Positions 1 to 7,558 of a stretch of 9,044 nucleotides of DNA are shown here, in pieces. The position numbers and the translations under genes were made by a program. Under the pieces are notes generated by a model that had not been told where the DNA came from, ran no database searches, and saw nothing but the letters and a program-made list of their open reading frames with translations. The stretch covers positions 1-9,044 of the forward strand of contig CAMVPV010000030.1 of NCBI GenBank assembly GCA_947169455.1, read 5' to 3'. This stretch comes from an uncultured Clostridia bacterium. Lineage in GTDB: Bacteria > Bacillota_A > Clostridia > Oscillospirales > Ruminococcaceae. Numbering within the stretch: the first letter of the stretch is position 1; each line of letters starts with the position of its first letter.

Positions 1-1008
1 GGAGGTCTGTTCATCCTCGGTACGGAACGCCACGAATCGCGCCGTATCGACAACCAGCTCCGCGGACGTGCGGGACGTCAGGGCGACCCCGGCGAGAGCC
101 AGTTCTTCCTCTCCCTCGAGGATGACCTCATGCGTCTGTTCGGCGGAGACAGGCTCACCGGCATGATGGATTCCCTCAATGTCGAGGAGGATATGCCTAT
201 CCAGTCCAAGATGCTCACCAAGGTCATAGAGTCCTCACAGAAGAAGGTCGAGGGCAGGAACTTCGCTATCAGAAAGAATGTCCTCAATTACGACGACGTT
301 ATGTCCACACAGCGCGAGATCATCTACGGTCAGCGCGGCAAGGTTCTCAACGGCGAGGATATCCACGATTATATCCTCAAGATGATAGGCGACTGGGTAA
401 CGGACGGCGTGAATATGTATATCCTCGATGAGAATATACACGACGAATGGAACCTCGACGGTCTGCGCCAGCACTTCATAGGACTGCTCACCACCGAACA
501 GGATTTCAGATACAGCATCGAAGACCTTGAAAATGCCACAAAGAGCGGCATCACCGAGGATCTCACCAAGCGCGCGCTCGATTTCTACGACGGACGCGAA
601 AAGGAGATCGGCGTCGATGTGCTCAGGGAACTCGAAAGAGTTATCCTGCTCAAAGTCGTTGATATCAAGTGGATGGCTCATATCGATGATATGGATGAGC
701 TCCGCAAGGGTATCGGACTGCGCGCATTCGGACAGAAGAACCCCGTTGTCGAGTACCGATACGAGGGCTTCGAGATGTTCGACGCGATGATAGAGTCGAT
801 ACGCGAGGAAACCATCAGACTGCTGTTCACTATCCAGATAAAGAACAACGAAGAGCCCAAGAGAGAACGTGTTGCCAATCCCGATCAGCCCGGCGGCGAC
901 GGCTCCGTTTCCGGCGGAAGAAGGGTGAAGAAGGTCGGCAGGAACGACCCCTGCCCCTGCGGAAGCGGAAAGAAGTACAAGAACTGCTGCGGACGCGATC
1001 TTAAATAA
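1..1008 (+). CDS. secA: Protein translocase ATPase SecA, C-terminal part (5' truncated by window)
   Basis: SecA is the ATPase motor that pushes preproteins through the SecYEG channel at the inner face of the membrane. The frame is open from base 1, so the gene starts upstream; 335 residues are visible, which I estimate as the last two fifths of the protein. Visible residues 16-29 carry helicase motif VI (IDNQLRGRAGRQGD), followed by QFFLSLEDDLMRLFGG, typical of SecA's second nucleotide-binding fold. The helical wing/scaffold region follows (NVLNYDDVMSTQREIIYGQR; later LKVVDIKWMAHIDDMDELRKGIGLRAFGQKNPVVEY). A variable linker leads to the C-terminal SEC-C zinc motif NDPCPCGSGKKYKNCCG, with cysteine codons at 952, 958, 985 and 988 (C-x-C-x8-C-C); in the family this binds zinc and contacts SecB or ribosomes. 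TAA is at 1006-1008. No terminator follows, and the next gene's ribosome binding site begins 15 nt later, so read-through into the epimerase gene is likely. Confidence 0.98.
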   Translation, partial: GGLFILGTERHESRRIDNQLRGRAGRQGDPGESQFFLSLEDDLMRLFGGDRLTGMMDSLNVEEDMPIQSKMLTKVIESSQKKVEGRNFAIRKNVLNYDDVMSTQREIIYGQRGKVLNGEDIHDYILKMIGDWVTDGVNMYILDENIHDEWNLDGLRQHFIGLLTTEQDFRYSIEDLENATKSGITEDLTKRALDFYDGREKEIGVDVLRELERVILLKVVDIKWMAHIDDMDELRKGIGLRAFGQKNPVVEYRYEGFEMFDAMIESIREETIRLLFTIQIKNNEEPKRERVANPDQPGGDGSVSGGRRVKKVGRNDPCPCGSGKKYKNCCGRDLK

Positions 1009-1023
1009 ACAGTATATTTGCGG

Positions 1024-1029
1024 AAGGAG
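1024..1029 (+). promoter_or_regulatory. Shine-Dalgarno site that selects the ATG at 1038
   Basis: AAGGAG lies 8 nt before the ATG at 1038 but only 2 nt before the in-frame GTG at 1032. The spacing favours the ATG as the start of the epimerase gene, giving a protein beginning MPVTDRSS. Confidence 0.75.
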
Positions 1030-1037
1030 CGGTGTCC

Positions 1038-2303
1038 ATGCCCGTGACCGATAGATCATCATTCGTTGATGAATGCAGAAAAGAACTGACGGAACATCTG
1101 ATACCCTTCTGGAACGCTCTCCGCGATGATGAGCACGGCGGGTTCTACGGACAGATGAGCAACGATCTCGTTGTCGATAAAAAAGGAATGAAGGGCGTTA
1201 TCCTCAATTCAAGGATACTCTGGTTCTACTCGGCAGCTTACCGCACCCTCGGTGATGAAAAGCTGCTCGGAAATGCCCGCCACGCATACAGATTTCTTGC
1301 CGAAAAATGCCTTGACCGCGAAAACGGCGGCGTTTACTGGGCGATGAACTATGACGGAACTGTATGCGACAGCATGAAGCATACCTATAATCAGGCGTTT
1401 GCGATCTATGCGCTCTCGGAGTATTACCTCGCTTCAAAGGATAAGGAAGCGCTCGATACCGCGTTTATCCTTTTTGAAACTGTTGAGGAGAAATGCACCG
1501 ACGACATCGCATATATGGAGGCTTTCTCTGCCGACTGGAAGCCCGTGCCGAATGAGGCTCTCTCAGAAAACGGGCTGATGGCGGACAAGACCATGAACAC
1601 CGTGCTCCACCTGATAGAGGGATATACCAAACTGTATGAGGCTTCGGAGGACAAGCGCGTTGAAGAGCGCCTGCGTTTCCTGCTTGATATCACGGAAAAG
1701 AAGATATACGATGCACAGAACCACAAGCTGCTCGTATTCTTCGACCGCGAACTGAACGTGATCGGAGATATCTATTCATACGGTCACGATATCGAGGCGA
1801 CATGGCTCATAGACCGCGCCTGCGAAACGCTCGGGGATGATGAGCTCGTATTTCACTGGCGTGAGAAAGATCTGCGAATTGCCGAGAAGATATACAACGC
1901 TGCACTTGAAAACGGTGCAGTGAACAACGAACGCGAGAATAACGTGATCAGCCGCAAAAGGATATGGTGGGTGCAGGCGGAAAGCATAGTCGGATTCATC
2001 AACGCTTATCAGCACGACCCCGACTGCAAGTATCTTGATGCAGCTCTCACTGTATGGGATTGGGTGAAAAGCTTCCAGATAGACAGGAGAGAAGGCAGCG
2101 AATGGTGGGCAGAACTCGATTTTGACGGAAAGCCTATCACCTCCGTCACCATGGTGAATGAATGGAAGTGCCCCTACCACAACGGACGTATGTGCATGGA
2201 GATCATCACAAGGGATGAACATTACAGGCACTGGTTCGGAAAGGGCATCACAGAACTTCACGAACTCTGCGATACGCCGGACAGCACGCCGCTTTCCTGC
2301 TGA
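1038..2303 (+). CDS. Cellobiose 2-epimerase (AGE superfamily)
   Basis: This enzyme reversibly epimerises the reducing-end glucose of beta-1,4 disaccharides (cellobiose to glucosylmannose, also lactose to epilactose) in the cytosol. It feeds mannan or cellulose breakdown products to phosphorylases. The 421-residue product is an (alpha/alpha)6-barrel AGE-family protein. Segments match the R. albus enzyme as I remember it: VILNSRILWFYS (53-64), MKHTYNQAFAIYALS, NEALSENGL, YGHDIEATWL (248-257), RIWWVQAE and CPYHNGRMCMEIITR (378-392). The expected functional residues R59, H250, E253 and H381 are all present, each offset by exactly 7 from the positions I recall in R. albus (R52, H243, E246, H374). 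The C-terminus has about 29 residues after ITR, more than I recall for the R. albus protein. I chose ATG 1038 over GTG 1032 on ribosome-binding-site spacing. It sits between secA and a ComFB-like gene with no glycoside genes in view. A general N-acylglucosamine 2-epimerase is the alternative but fits less well. Confidence 0.9.
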   Translation: MPVTDRSSFVDECRKELTEHLIPFWNALRDDEHGGFYGQMSNDLVVDKKGMKGVILNSRILWFYSAAYRTLGDEKLLGNARHAYRFLAEKCLDRENGGVYWAMNYDGTVCDSMKHTYNQAFAIYALSEYYLASKDKEALDTAFILFETVEEKCTDDIAYMEAFSADWKPVPNEALSENGLMADKTMNTVLHLIEGYTKLYEASEDKRVEERLRFLLDITEKKIYDAQNHKLLVFFDRELNVIGDIYSYGHDIEATWLIDRACETLGDDELVFHWREKDLRIAEKIYNAALENGAVNNERENNVISRKRIWWVQAESIVGFINAYQHDPDCKYLDAALTVWDWVKSFQIDRREGSEWWAELDFDGKPITSVTMVNEWKCPYHNGRMCMEIITRDEHYRHWFGKGITELHELCDTPDSTPLSC

Positions 2304-2338
2304 ACAGCTGTTCTTCAATAAATTAAGGGTGTGGTATT

Positions 2339-4268
<1,930 letters not shown>

Positions 4269-4287
4269 TAAGCATATAAAAAGTATG

Positions 4288-4320
4288 ATCCGCGTTTGTT
4301 ACTGAACGACCGCGGATTTT
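4288..4320 (+). terminator. Rho-independent terminator after pyrG
   Basis: ATCCGCG (4288-4294) pairs with CGCGGAT (4311-4317). After a one-base mismatch, a further 5 bp (4296-4300 with 4305-4309, including one G-U) close on the loop ACTG. An A-rich stretch precedes the stem and TTTT (4317-4320) ends it. It separates the secA-pyrG block from the next operon. Confidence 0.75.
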
Positions 4321-4324
4321 ACTA

Positions 4325-4330
4325 TATAAT
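4325..4330 (+). promoter_or_regulatory. Possible -10 element of the DUF4250-MATE operon promoter
   Basis: A perfect TATAAT lies 28 nt before the ATG of the DUF4250 gene and just after the pyrG terminator, where a promoter is expected. The hexamer 17 nt upstream (CTGAAC, 4302-4307) matches the -35 consensus at only three positions and lies inside the terminator hairpin. The promoter is therefore plausible by position but weak or activator-dependent by sequence. Confidence 0.4.
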
Positions 4331-4357
4331 AATTCAGATATTCCGGCAGGTGATATA

Positions 4358-4540
4358 ATGAAGATACCGTCCGACCCTAATATACTTTTCAGCTATATAA
4401 ATACGATGCTGCGCGACAATTACAGCAGTCTTGAAGCCCTGTGCGACGATGCGGACATCTCCCCTGCGGAGATAACGGAGAAGCTCGCCGCGATAGGCTA
4501 CCGTTACGATGAAGATAAAAACGCATTCACAGCGTCCTGA
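4358..4540 (+). CDS. DUF4250 domain protein, unknown function
   Basis: A 60-residue acidic protein that I recognise as DUF4250, a small family common in Firmicutes and of unknown role. Visible family features are PSDPNILFSYINTMLRDNYSSLEALCDD at the N-terminal half and ITEKLAAIGYRYDEDKNAF at the end. The pattern of two or three short helices resembles a small helix-turn-helix-like bundle, but that is inference and no function should be assigned. It has no signal peptide or membrane segment. ATG 4358 is preceded by AGGTGA (4348-4353). It is the first gene of a unit bounded by terminators; the MATE gene begins 16 nt after its stop, so they are probably cotranscribed. Confidence 0.85.
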   Translation: MKIPSDPNILFSYINTMLRDNYSSLEALCDDADISPAEITEKLAAIGYRYDEDKNAFTAS

Positions 4541-4542
4541 AT

Positions 4543-4548
4543 GAGGAG
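4543..4548 (+). promoter_or_regulatory. Shine-Dalgarno site that points to a TTG start for the MATE gene
   Basis: GAGGAG ends at 4548, so the in-frame GTG at 4548-4550 overlaps it and cannot be a normal start. The in-frame TTG at 4557 is 8 nt downstream, the usual spacing. The next in-frame ATG codons (4596, 4599) have no comparable site and would remove a hydrophilic N-terminal tail. Confidence 0.65.
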
Positions 4549-4556
4549 TGTTACGG

Positions 4557-5930
4557 TTGCAGAATTCCGATAAAAAACATGACAGCCGATACAGGATGAT
4601 GACCGAAACGCCCGTAAAAAAACTGATATGCAGACTTGCCGTGCCTACTATAATCAGTATGCTCGTTACCGGCTTCTACAATTCTGCTGATACGTTCTTC
4701 GTTGGAAAAATATCCACCGAAGCCACCGCTGCCGTGGGGATCGTTTTCTCGGTAATGGCGGTGATACAGGCGATGGGCTTCTTCTGCGGACACGGCTCCG
4801 GCAACTACATTGCGCGAATGCTCGGCTCGGGCGATGTGAAAGAAGCAAACGAGGCTGCATCGACCGGGTTTGCTATGGCACTGATACTCGGTGTCGTAAC
4901 GGCGGTGACCGGGATAATATTCTCCGGTCAGATAGCGCACGCGCTTGCGGGCAATGTCTCCGCGCAGACCATAGAGGATTCGCGCAGCTATATGAGGATA
5001 ATCCTGCTCGGTGCTCCGCTGATGATGGGGCAGTTCGTGATAAACAATCAGCTTCGCTTTCAGGGAAACGCGATGTACGCTATGATAGGACTGATGGCGG
5101 GCGCAGTCATGAACGTCGGGCTCGACCCGCTGCTGATATTCGTATTCGGCATGGGAGTGAACGGTGCGGCGTGGGCAACAGTGGGCGGTCAGACGATGAG
5201 CTTCATCGTGCTTCTCATCGGTCTGATGAAAGGCGACAATATACGCCTCAGCATAAAGAATGTACGGCTGAACGCTCATTATATAATCGAGATCGTCAAC
5301 GGCGGCTGCCCTTCGCTGTTCCGTCAGGGGCTCGCTGCGATATCGACCATACTGCTGAACAAGGCAGCGGGCGACCTCGGCGGCGACGCTGCTATCGCAG
5401 GTATGTCCGTTGCCACAAGGGTGCTCATGATGGTATCAAGCGCGCTGATAGGCTTCGGACAGGGATTTCAGCCGATGTGCTCGTTCAATTTCGGCGCAGG
5501 GCTCGGCAAGCGCGTGAAAGAGGGCTATTTCTTCTGTGTGAAATACGGCACGGCGTTCCTGCTGATAGTGGCATCGGGGTGCTTCATATTCGCACCGCAG
5601 ATTATCACCGCTTTCCGCAATGACCCCGAGGTCGTCACGGTAGGGAGCGCAGCGCTGAGATTTCAGGCGTGCACACTGCCGCTGATGGGCTTCACGGTAA
5701 TGACGAACATGATGCTTCAGAGCATGGGCAAGGGATTGAAGGCATCGATAACATCATCGGCGCGCAACGGCATATTCTTCATCCCGTTCATACTGGTGCT
5801 GCCGGTATTGCTCGGCATCACGGGCGTGGAGATCACGCAGGCGTGCGCCGATGTCTGCTCGCTGCTGCTCGCGGTGCCGTTCGCGGCGGGCGAGCTGAAA
5901 AGTCTTTCCGGAATGGAGGCAAAGCAATGA
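4557..5930 (+). CDS. MATE family efflux transporter
   Basis: A polytopic inner-membrane exporter of the multidrug and toxin extrusion family, which expels organic cations or metabolites in exchange for Na+ or H+. With the TTG start the product has 457 residues, the usual family size, and alternating hydrophobic stretches consistent with about 12 membrane helices. Visible family features are a short polar N-tail, TPVKKLICRLAVPTIISMLV (18-37), YNSADTFFVGKIS (41-53) and the first cytosolic loop GHGSGNYIARMLGSGD (78-93). The half-repeat recurs in the second lobe (GCPSLFRQGLAAISTILLNKAAG; GFGQGFQPMCSFNFGAG). The last is characteristic of the MepA/DinF-like Clostridia branch. The substrate cannot be read from sequence. 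The gene follows DUF4250 by 16 nt and its TGA overlaps the ATG of the next gene (ATGA, 5927-5930). An upstream site GGAGG (5915-5919) inside its 3' end serves that gene. Confidence 0.93.
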   Translation: MQNSDKKHDSRYRMMTETPVKKLICRLAVPTIISMLVTGFYNSADTFFVGKISTEATAAVGIVFSVMAVIQAMGFFCGHGSGNYIARMLGSGDVKEANEAASTGFAMALILGVVTAVTGIIFSGQIAHALAGNVSAQTIEDSRSYMRIILLGAPLMMGQFVINNQLRFQGNAMYAMIGLMAGAVMNVGLDPLLIFVFGMGVNGAAWATVGGQTMSFIVLLIGLMKGDNIRLSIKNVRLNAHYIIEIVNGGCPSLFRQGLAAISTILLNKAAGDLGGDAAIAGMSVATRVLMMVSSALIGFGQGFQPMCSFNFGAGLGKRVKEGYFFCVKYGTAFLLIVASGCFIFAPQIITAFRNDPEVVTVGSAALRFQACTLPLMGFTVMTNMMLQSMGKGLKASITSSARNGIFFIPFILVLPVLLGITGVEITQACADVCSLLLAVPFAAGELKSLSGMEAKQ

Positions 5931-6292
5931 GATGCAGGATAGGCTCACTGTATATATGCGTAAAGGATATGGATCGTGCAATAGATTTTTATGAGAGATT
6001 CTTTGAGCAGCCCGTTTCGGAGCGCGGCGATATATACAGTGTTTTTGACATATCCGGCTTCAGATTCGGTCTGTTCGCATACCTTACCATGAATGAGCCG
6101 CATAGCTACGGGAGCAATATCCTGCCGAGCGTAAGCGTTGACAGCCTTGAGGTATTGATGCATAAGACCGCTGACAAAGAGATATGTTTCCCTCTGACGC
6201 ACATCGGAAACAACTGGGTCGCAGAATTTGCCGATACGGAGGGAAACCATATCGAGATCACAGCGCCGTACAACAATGAGGTGATATCATGA
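5927..6292 (+). CDS. VOC-fold (glyoxalase/bleomycin-resistance/dioxygenase-type) protein
   Basis: A 121-residue protein of the vicinal oxygen chelate superfamily, which includes glyoxalase I, antibiotic-binding resistance proteins and dioxygenases. The N-terminal beta-alpha unit reads SLYICVKDMDRAIDFYERFFEQPV (residues 7-30), the classic start of the module. The C-terminal end, FADTEGNHIEITAPY, supplies the conserved glutamate of the second module (E in HIEI). The position near the first strand that is a metal-binding His in glyoxalase I is not His here, so metal catalysis is uncertain and a binding role is possible. The start is ATG 5927, 7 nt after GGAGG; the same frame is open further upstream but overlaps the MATE gene. 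Its start overlaps the MATE stop and its stop overlaps the nitroreductase start, both as ATGA, so translation of the three is probably coupled. The substrate is unknown. Confidence 0.88.
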   Translation: MRCRIGSLYICVKDMDRAIDFYERFFEQPVSERGDIYSVFDISGFRFGLFAYLTMNEPHSYGSNILPSVSVDSLEVLMHKTADKEICFPLTHIGNNWVAEFADTEGNHIEITAPYNNEVIS

Positions 6293-6816
6293 ATGTTATC
6301 GAACTTATGGAAAAACGCAGGAGCTATCGGGGAAAATACAGACCCGACCCCGTTCCGCGCGAGGATCTCGTCACAATAATGAAAGCAGGGCTGAACGCGC
6401 CCTCCGGCTGCAACAAGCAGACAACGAGCCTTATCGCCGTTGATGACAGCGAGGTGCTCGGAAGGCTGCACGCAGTCATCGACCCGCCCGTCGGGGAGAC
6501 TGCTCCCGCTGCGATATGCGTGCTCACACAGAGGATAAACGCCTACCGTGACAAATGCTTCGCAGTGCAGGATTATTCCGCAGCTATCGAGAATATGCTC
6601 CTCGCAGCCGAAGAGCTCGGCTACCGCAGCTGCTGGTTCGAGGGGCATATCACCGACGATGATGACATCGCGGGGAAAATGGCGGAGATACTCGGCGTTC
6701 CCGCCGGGTACGAGCTGGTATGCTTTCTTCCGCTGGGAAGGGCGGAAAGCGAGCCCGCCGCTCCGAAAAAGAAGCCGTTTGAGGAAAGAGCATTCTTCAA
6801 CAGGTTCGGCAAATGA
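6289..6816 (+). CDS. Nitroreductase family flavoprotein
   Basis: A 175-residue FMN-dependent oxidoreductase of the nitroreductase fold, expected to be cytosolic and dimeric. The N-terminus ELMEKRRSYRGKY (5-17) carries the family R-x-S-x-R phosphate-binding motif (R10, S12, R14). It is followed by the FMN-contacting loop LNAPSGCNKQT (35-45, N42 and Q44). The C-terminal half contains DYSAAIENMLLAAEELGYRSCWFEGH, the conserved helix and flavin-edge strand of the family, and ends with PLGRAESEPAAPKKKPFEER. Known members reduce nitroaromatics, quinones or enones with NAD(P)H; the physiological substrate here is unknown. ATG 6289 follows GAGGTG (6278-6283) by 5 nt and overlaps the VOC gene stop. A strong hairpin follows, so this is the last gene of the DUF4250-MATE-VOC-nitroreductase unit. 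Confidence 0.92.
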   Translation: MNVIELMEKRRSYRGKYRPDPVPREDLVTIMKAGLNAPSGCNKQTTSLIAVDDSEVLGRLHAVIDPPVGETAPAAICVLTQRINAYRDKCFAVQDYSAAIENMLLAAEELGYRSCWFEGHITDDDDIAGKMAEILGVPAGYELVCFLPLGRAESEPAAPKKKPFEERAFFNRFGK

Positions 6817-6823
6817 TATTTTT

Positions 6824-6860
6824 CCGGGAGACAGACAAGAACGTCTGTCTCCCGGTATTT
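6824..6860 (+). terminator. Hairpin terminator after the nitroreductase gene
   Basis: A perfect 13-bp stem (6824-6836 with 6843-6855) closes on the 6-nt loop AAGAAC, 7 nt after the stop codon. The downstream tract is short and interrupted (TATTTATAAATT), so termination may be less than complete; the stem itself is very stable. Confidence 0.78.
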
Positions 6861-6892
6861 ATAAATTCTGCTGAAAAATTTGCGAAAAGCCC

Positions 6893-6921
6893 TTTACAAA
6901 CGCAAAAATGTGTGATATAAT
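6893..6921 (+). promoter_or_regulatory. Sigma-A promoter of rpsO(-pnp)
   Basis: TTTACA (6893-6898) and TATAAT (6916-6921) are separated by exactly 17 nt. TGA just before the -10 gives an extended TGn motif. The expected transcript start is near 6928, about 130 nt before the rpsO start codon. It is the best promoter in the window and fits a highly expressed ribosomal protein gene. Confidence 0.85.
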
Positions 6922-6927
6922 ATTATA

Positions 6928-7056
6928 AGTTATGTGCGCGCTGTTTCCGGCGGGCGCATATTATCCCCGTCCCGGCTTTCGGGTAACGCCCTTTACAGGG
7001 AAGAATGCCTGCCGAATACTGAGACGGAGGAAATATTTTAAAGAGGTGTTTTTACC
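6928..7056 (+). promoter_or_regulatory. Structured 5' leader of rpsO, candidate S15-responsive element
   Basis: The leader can form an 8-bp hairpin near its 5' end (6932-6939 with 6954-6961, one G-U), extended by GCTG/CGGC around the loop TTTC. It also has two small hairpins (6971-6974 with 6980-6983; 6989-6992 with 6997-7000) and a 5-bp closing helix CCGTC/GACGG (6967-6971 with 7023-7027). An alternative 8-bp helix (6948-6955 with 7007-7014) would break the first hairpin. Many bacteria autoregulate rpsO through an S15-binding leader, but the structures differ between groups; assigning that role here is inference. The ribosome binding site GAGGTG (7043-7048) lies beyond these pairings. Confidence 0.45.
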
Positions 7057-7323
7057 ATGATGCTCAAGGAAGAAAAGTCCGCTATCATTGCGGCAAACAA
7101 GACAAGCGAAAATGACACGGGATCGCCTGAGGTACAGATCGCTATCCTCACAAAGAGAATAAACGACCTTACCGAACATCTGAAGATCCACAAGAACGAC
7201 CACCACTCCAGAAGAGGTCTTCTCAAGATGGTAGGTCACAGACGCAACCTCCTCAAGTATCTTCAGAAGAAGGATATCAACAGATACCGCGCTATCATCG
7301 AAAAGCTCGGCATCCGTAAGTAA
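7057..7323 (+). CDS. rpsO: Small-subunit ribosomal protein S15
   Basis: S15 is a primary binder of the central domain of 16S rRNA and also contacts 23S rRNA in an intersubunit bridge. The 88-residue product is full length for the family. It shows the signature [48 protein letters not shown], including the conserved [11 protein letters not shown] turn that recognises the rRNA three-way junction, and ends in IIEKLGIRK. Two adjacent ATG codons (7057, 7060) are possible; 7057 is 8 nt after GAGGTG and preferred. The gene has its own strong promoter and a structured leader, and lies upstream of pnp, the order seen in many bacteria. Confidence 0.99.
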   Translation: MMLKEEKSAIIAANKTSENDTGSPEVQIAILTKRINDLTEHLKIHKNDHHSRRGLLKMVGHRRNLLKYLQKKDINRYRAIIEKLGIRK

Positions 7324-7324
7324 T

Positions 7325-7386
7325 TCCGCAGGATCGGTCGGTCCGGGGGCGCTACTGCGCTCCCGGGTGACGGCCTTTGCTGCGGA
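7325..7386 (+). other. Nested hairpin in the rpsO-pnp spacer
   Basis: Immediately after the rpsO stop, TCCGCAG (7325-7331) pairs with CTGCGGA (7380-7386). Inside is a strong 10-bp GC stem with one G-U (7343-7352 with 7357-7366) on the loop TACT. GGTC/GACGGCC segments between the two stems can add pairs. There is no T-run after either stem, so it does not look like an efficient intrinsic terminator. It may protect the rpsO 3' end, act as a processing site or be part of the pnp leader. Confidence 0.6.
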
Positions 7387-7435
7387 TAGACAGGATATCG
7401 GCGCGTGCGTTTCGCCCGCGAACGGAGCGGCATGG

Positions 7436-7496
7436 TTATTTCTTGATTTTAATATGTTCCCCGATGTACGGGCGATATATTAAAGTTAAGAAATAA
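7436..7496 (+). repeat. Long A/T-rich inverted repeat in the pnp leader (RNA duplex)
   Basis: Bases 7436-7455 pair with 7477-7496 over all 20 positions in RNA: 18 Watson-Crick and 2 G-U pairs. The 21-nt loop holds a 4-bp CCCG/CGGG mini-stem (7460-7463 with 7469-7472). No gene or T-tract follows, and the pnp start is 63 nt downstream. The duplex is long enough to be a candidate double-strand ribonuclease substrate. Confidence 0.7.
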
Positions 7497-7548
7497 TCCT
7501 TCCTGCCGCTTTTGCAATAGTCAAGTAAAAAAGTATTATATGGAGGGA
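7497..7548 (+). promoter_or_regulatory. Candidate Shine-Dalgarno sequestering pair in front of pnp
   Basis: TCCTTCC (7497-7503), directly after the long inverted repeat, is complementary in RNA to GGAGGGA (7542-7548), the pnp ribosome binding site, over 7 pairs with one U-G. Formation would hide the site behind a 38-nt loop. Pyrimidine runs can match such a site by chance, so this is a hypothesis. Confidence 0.4.
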
Positions 7549-7558
7549 AACAGTATTT

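Noticed and set aside
2302..2313. Perfect 12-bp palindrome GAACAGCTGTTC at the end of the epimerase gene.
   Set aside because: About two such palindromes are expected by chance in 9 kb; it has no loop, no T-tract and no second copy near a promoter.
5669..5926. Upstream extension of the VOC-protein frame.
   Set aside because: This part overlaps the conserved end of the MATE gene in another frame and resembles no VOC sequence; the GGAGG site and ATG at 5927 define the real start.
7512..7539. TTGCAA-16 nt-TATTAT as a promoter for pnp.
   Set aside because: Transcription would begin inside or next to the ribosome binding site at 7542-7547, leaving almost no usable leader; the match is also expected by chance in an A/T-rich stretch.
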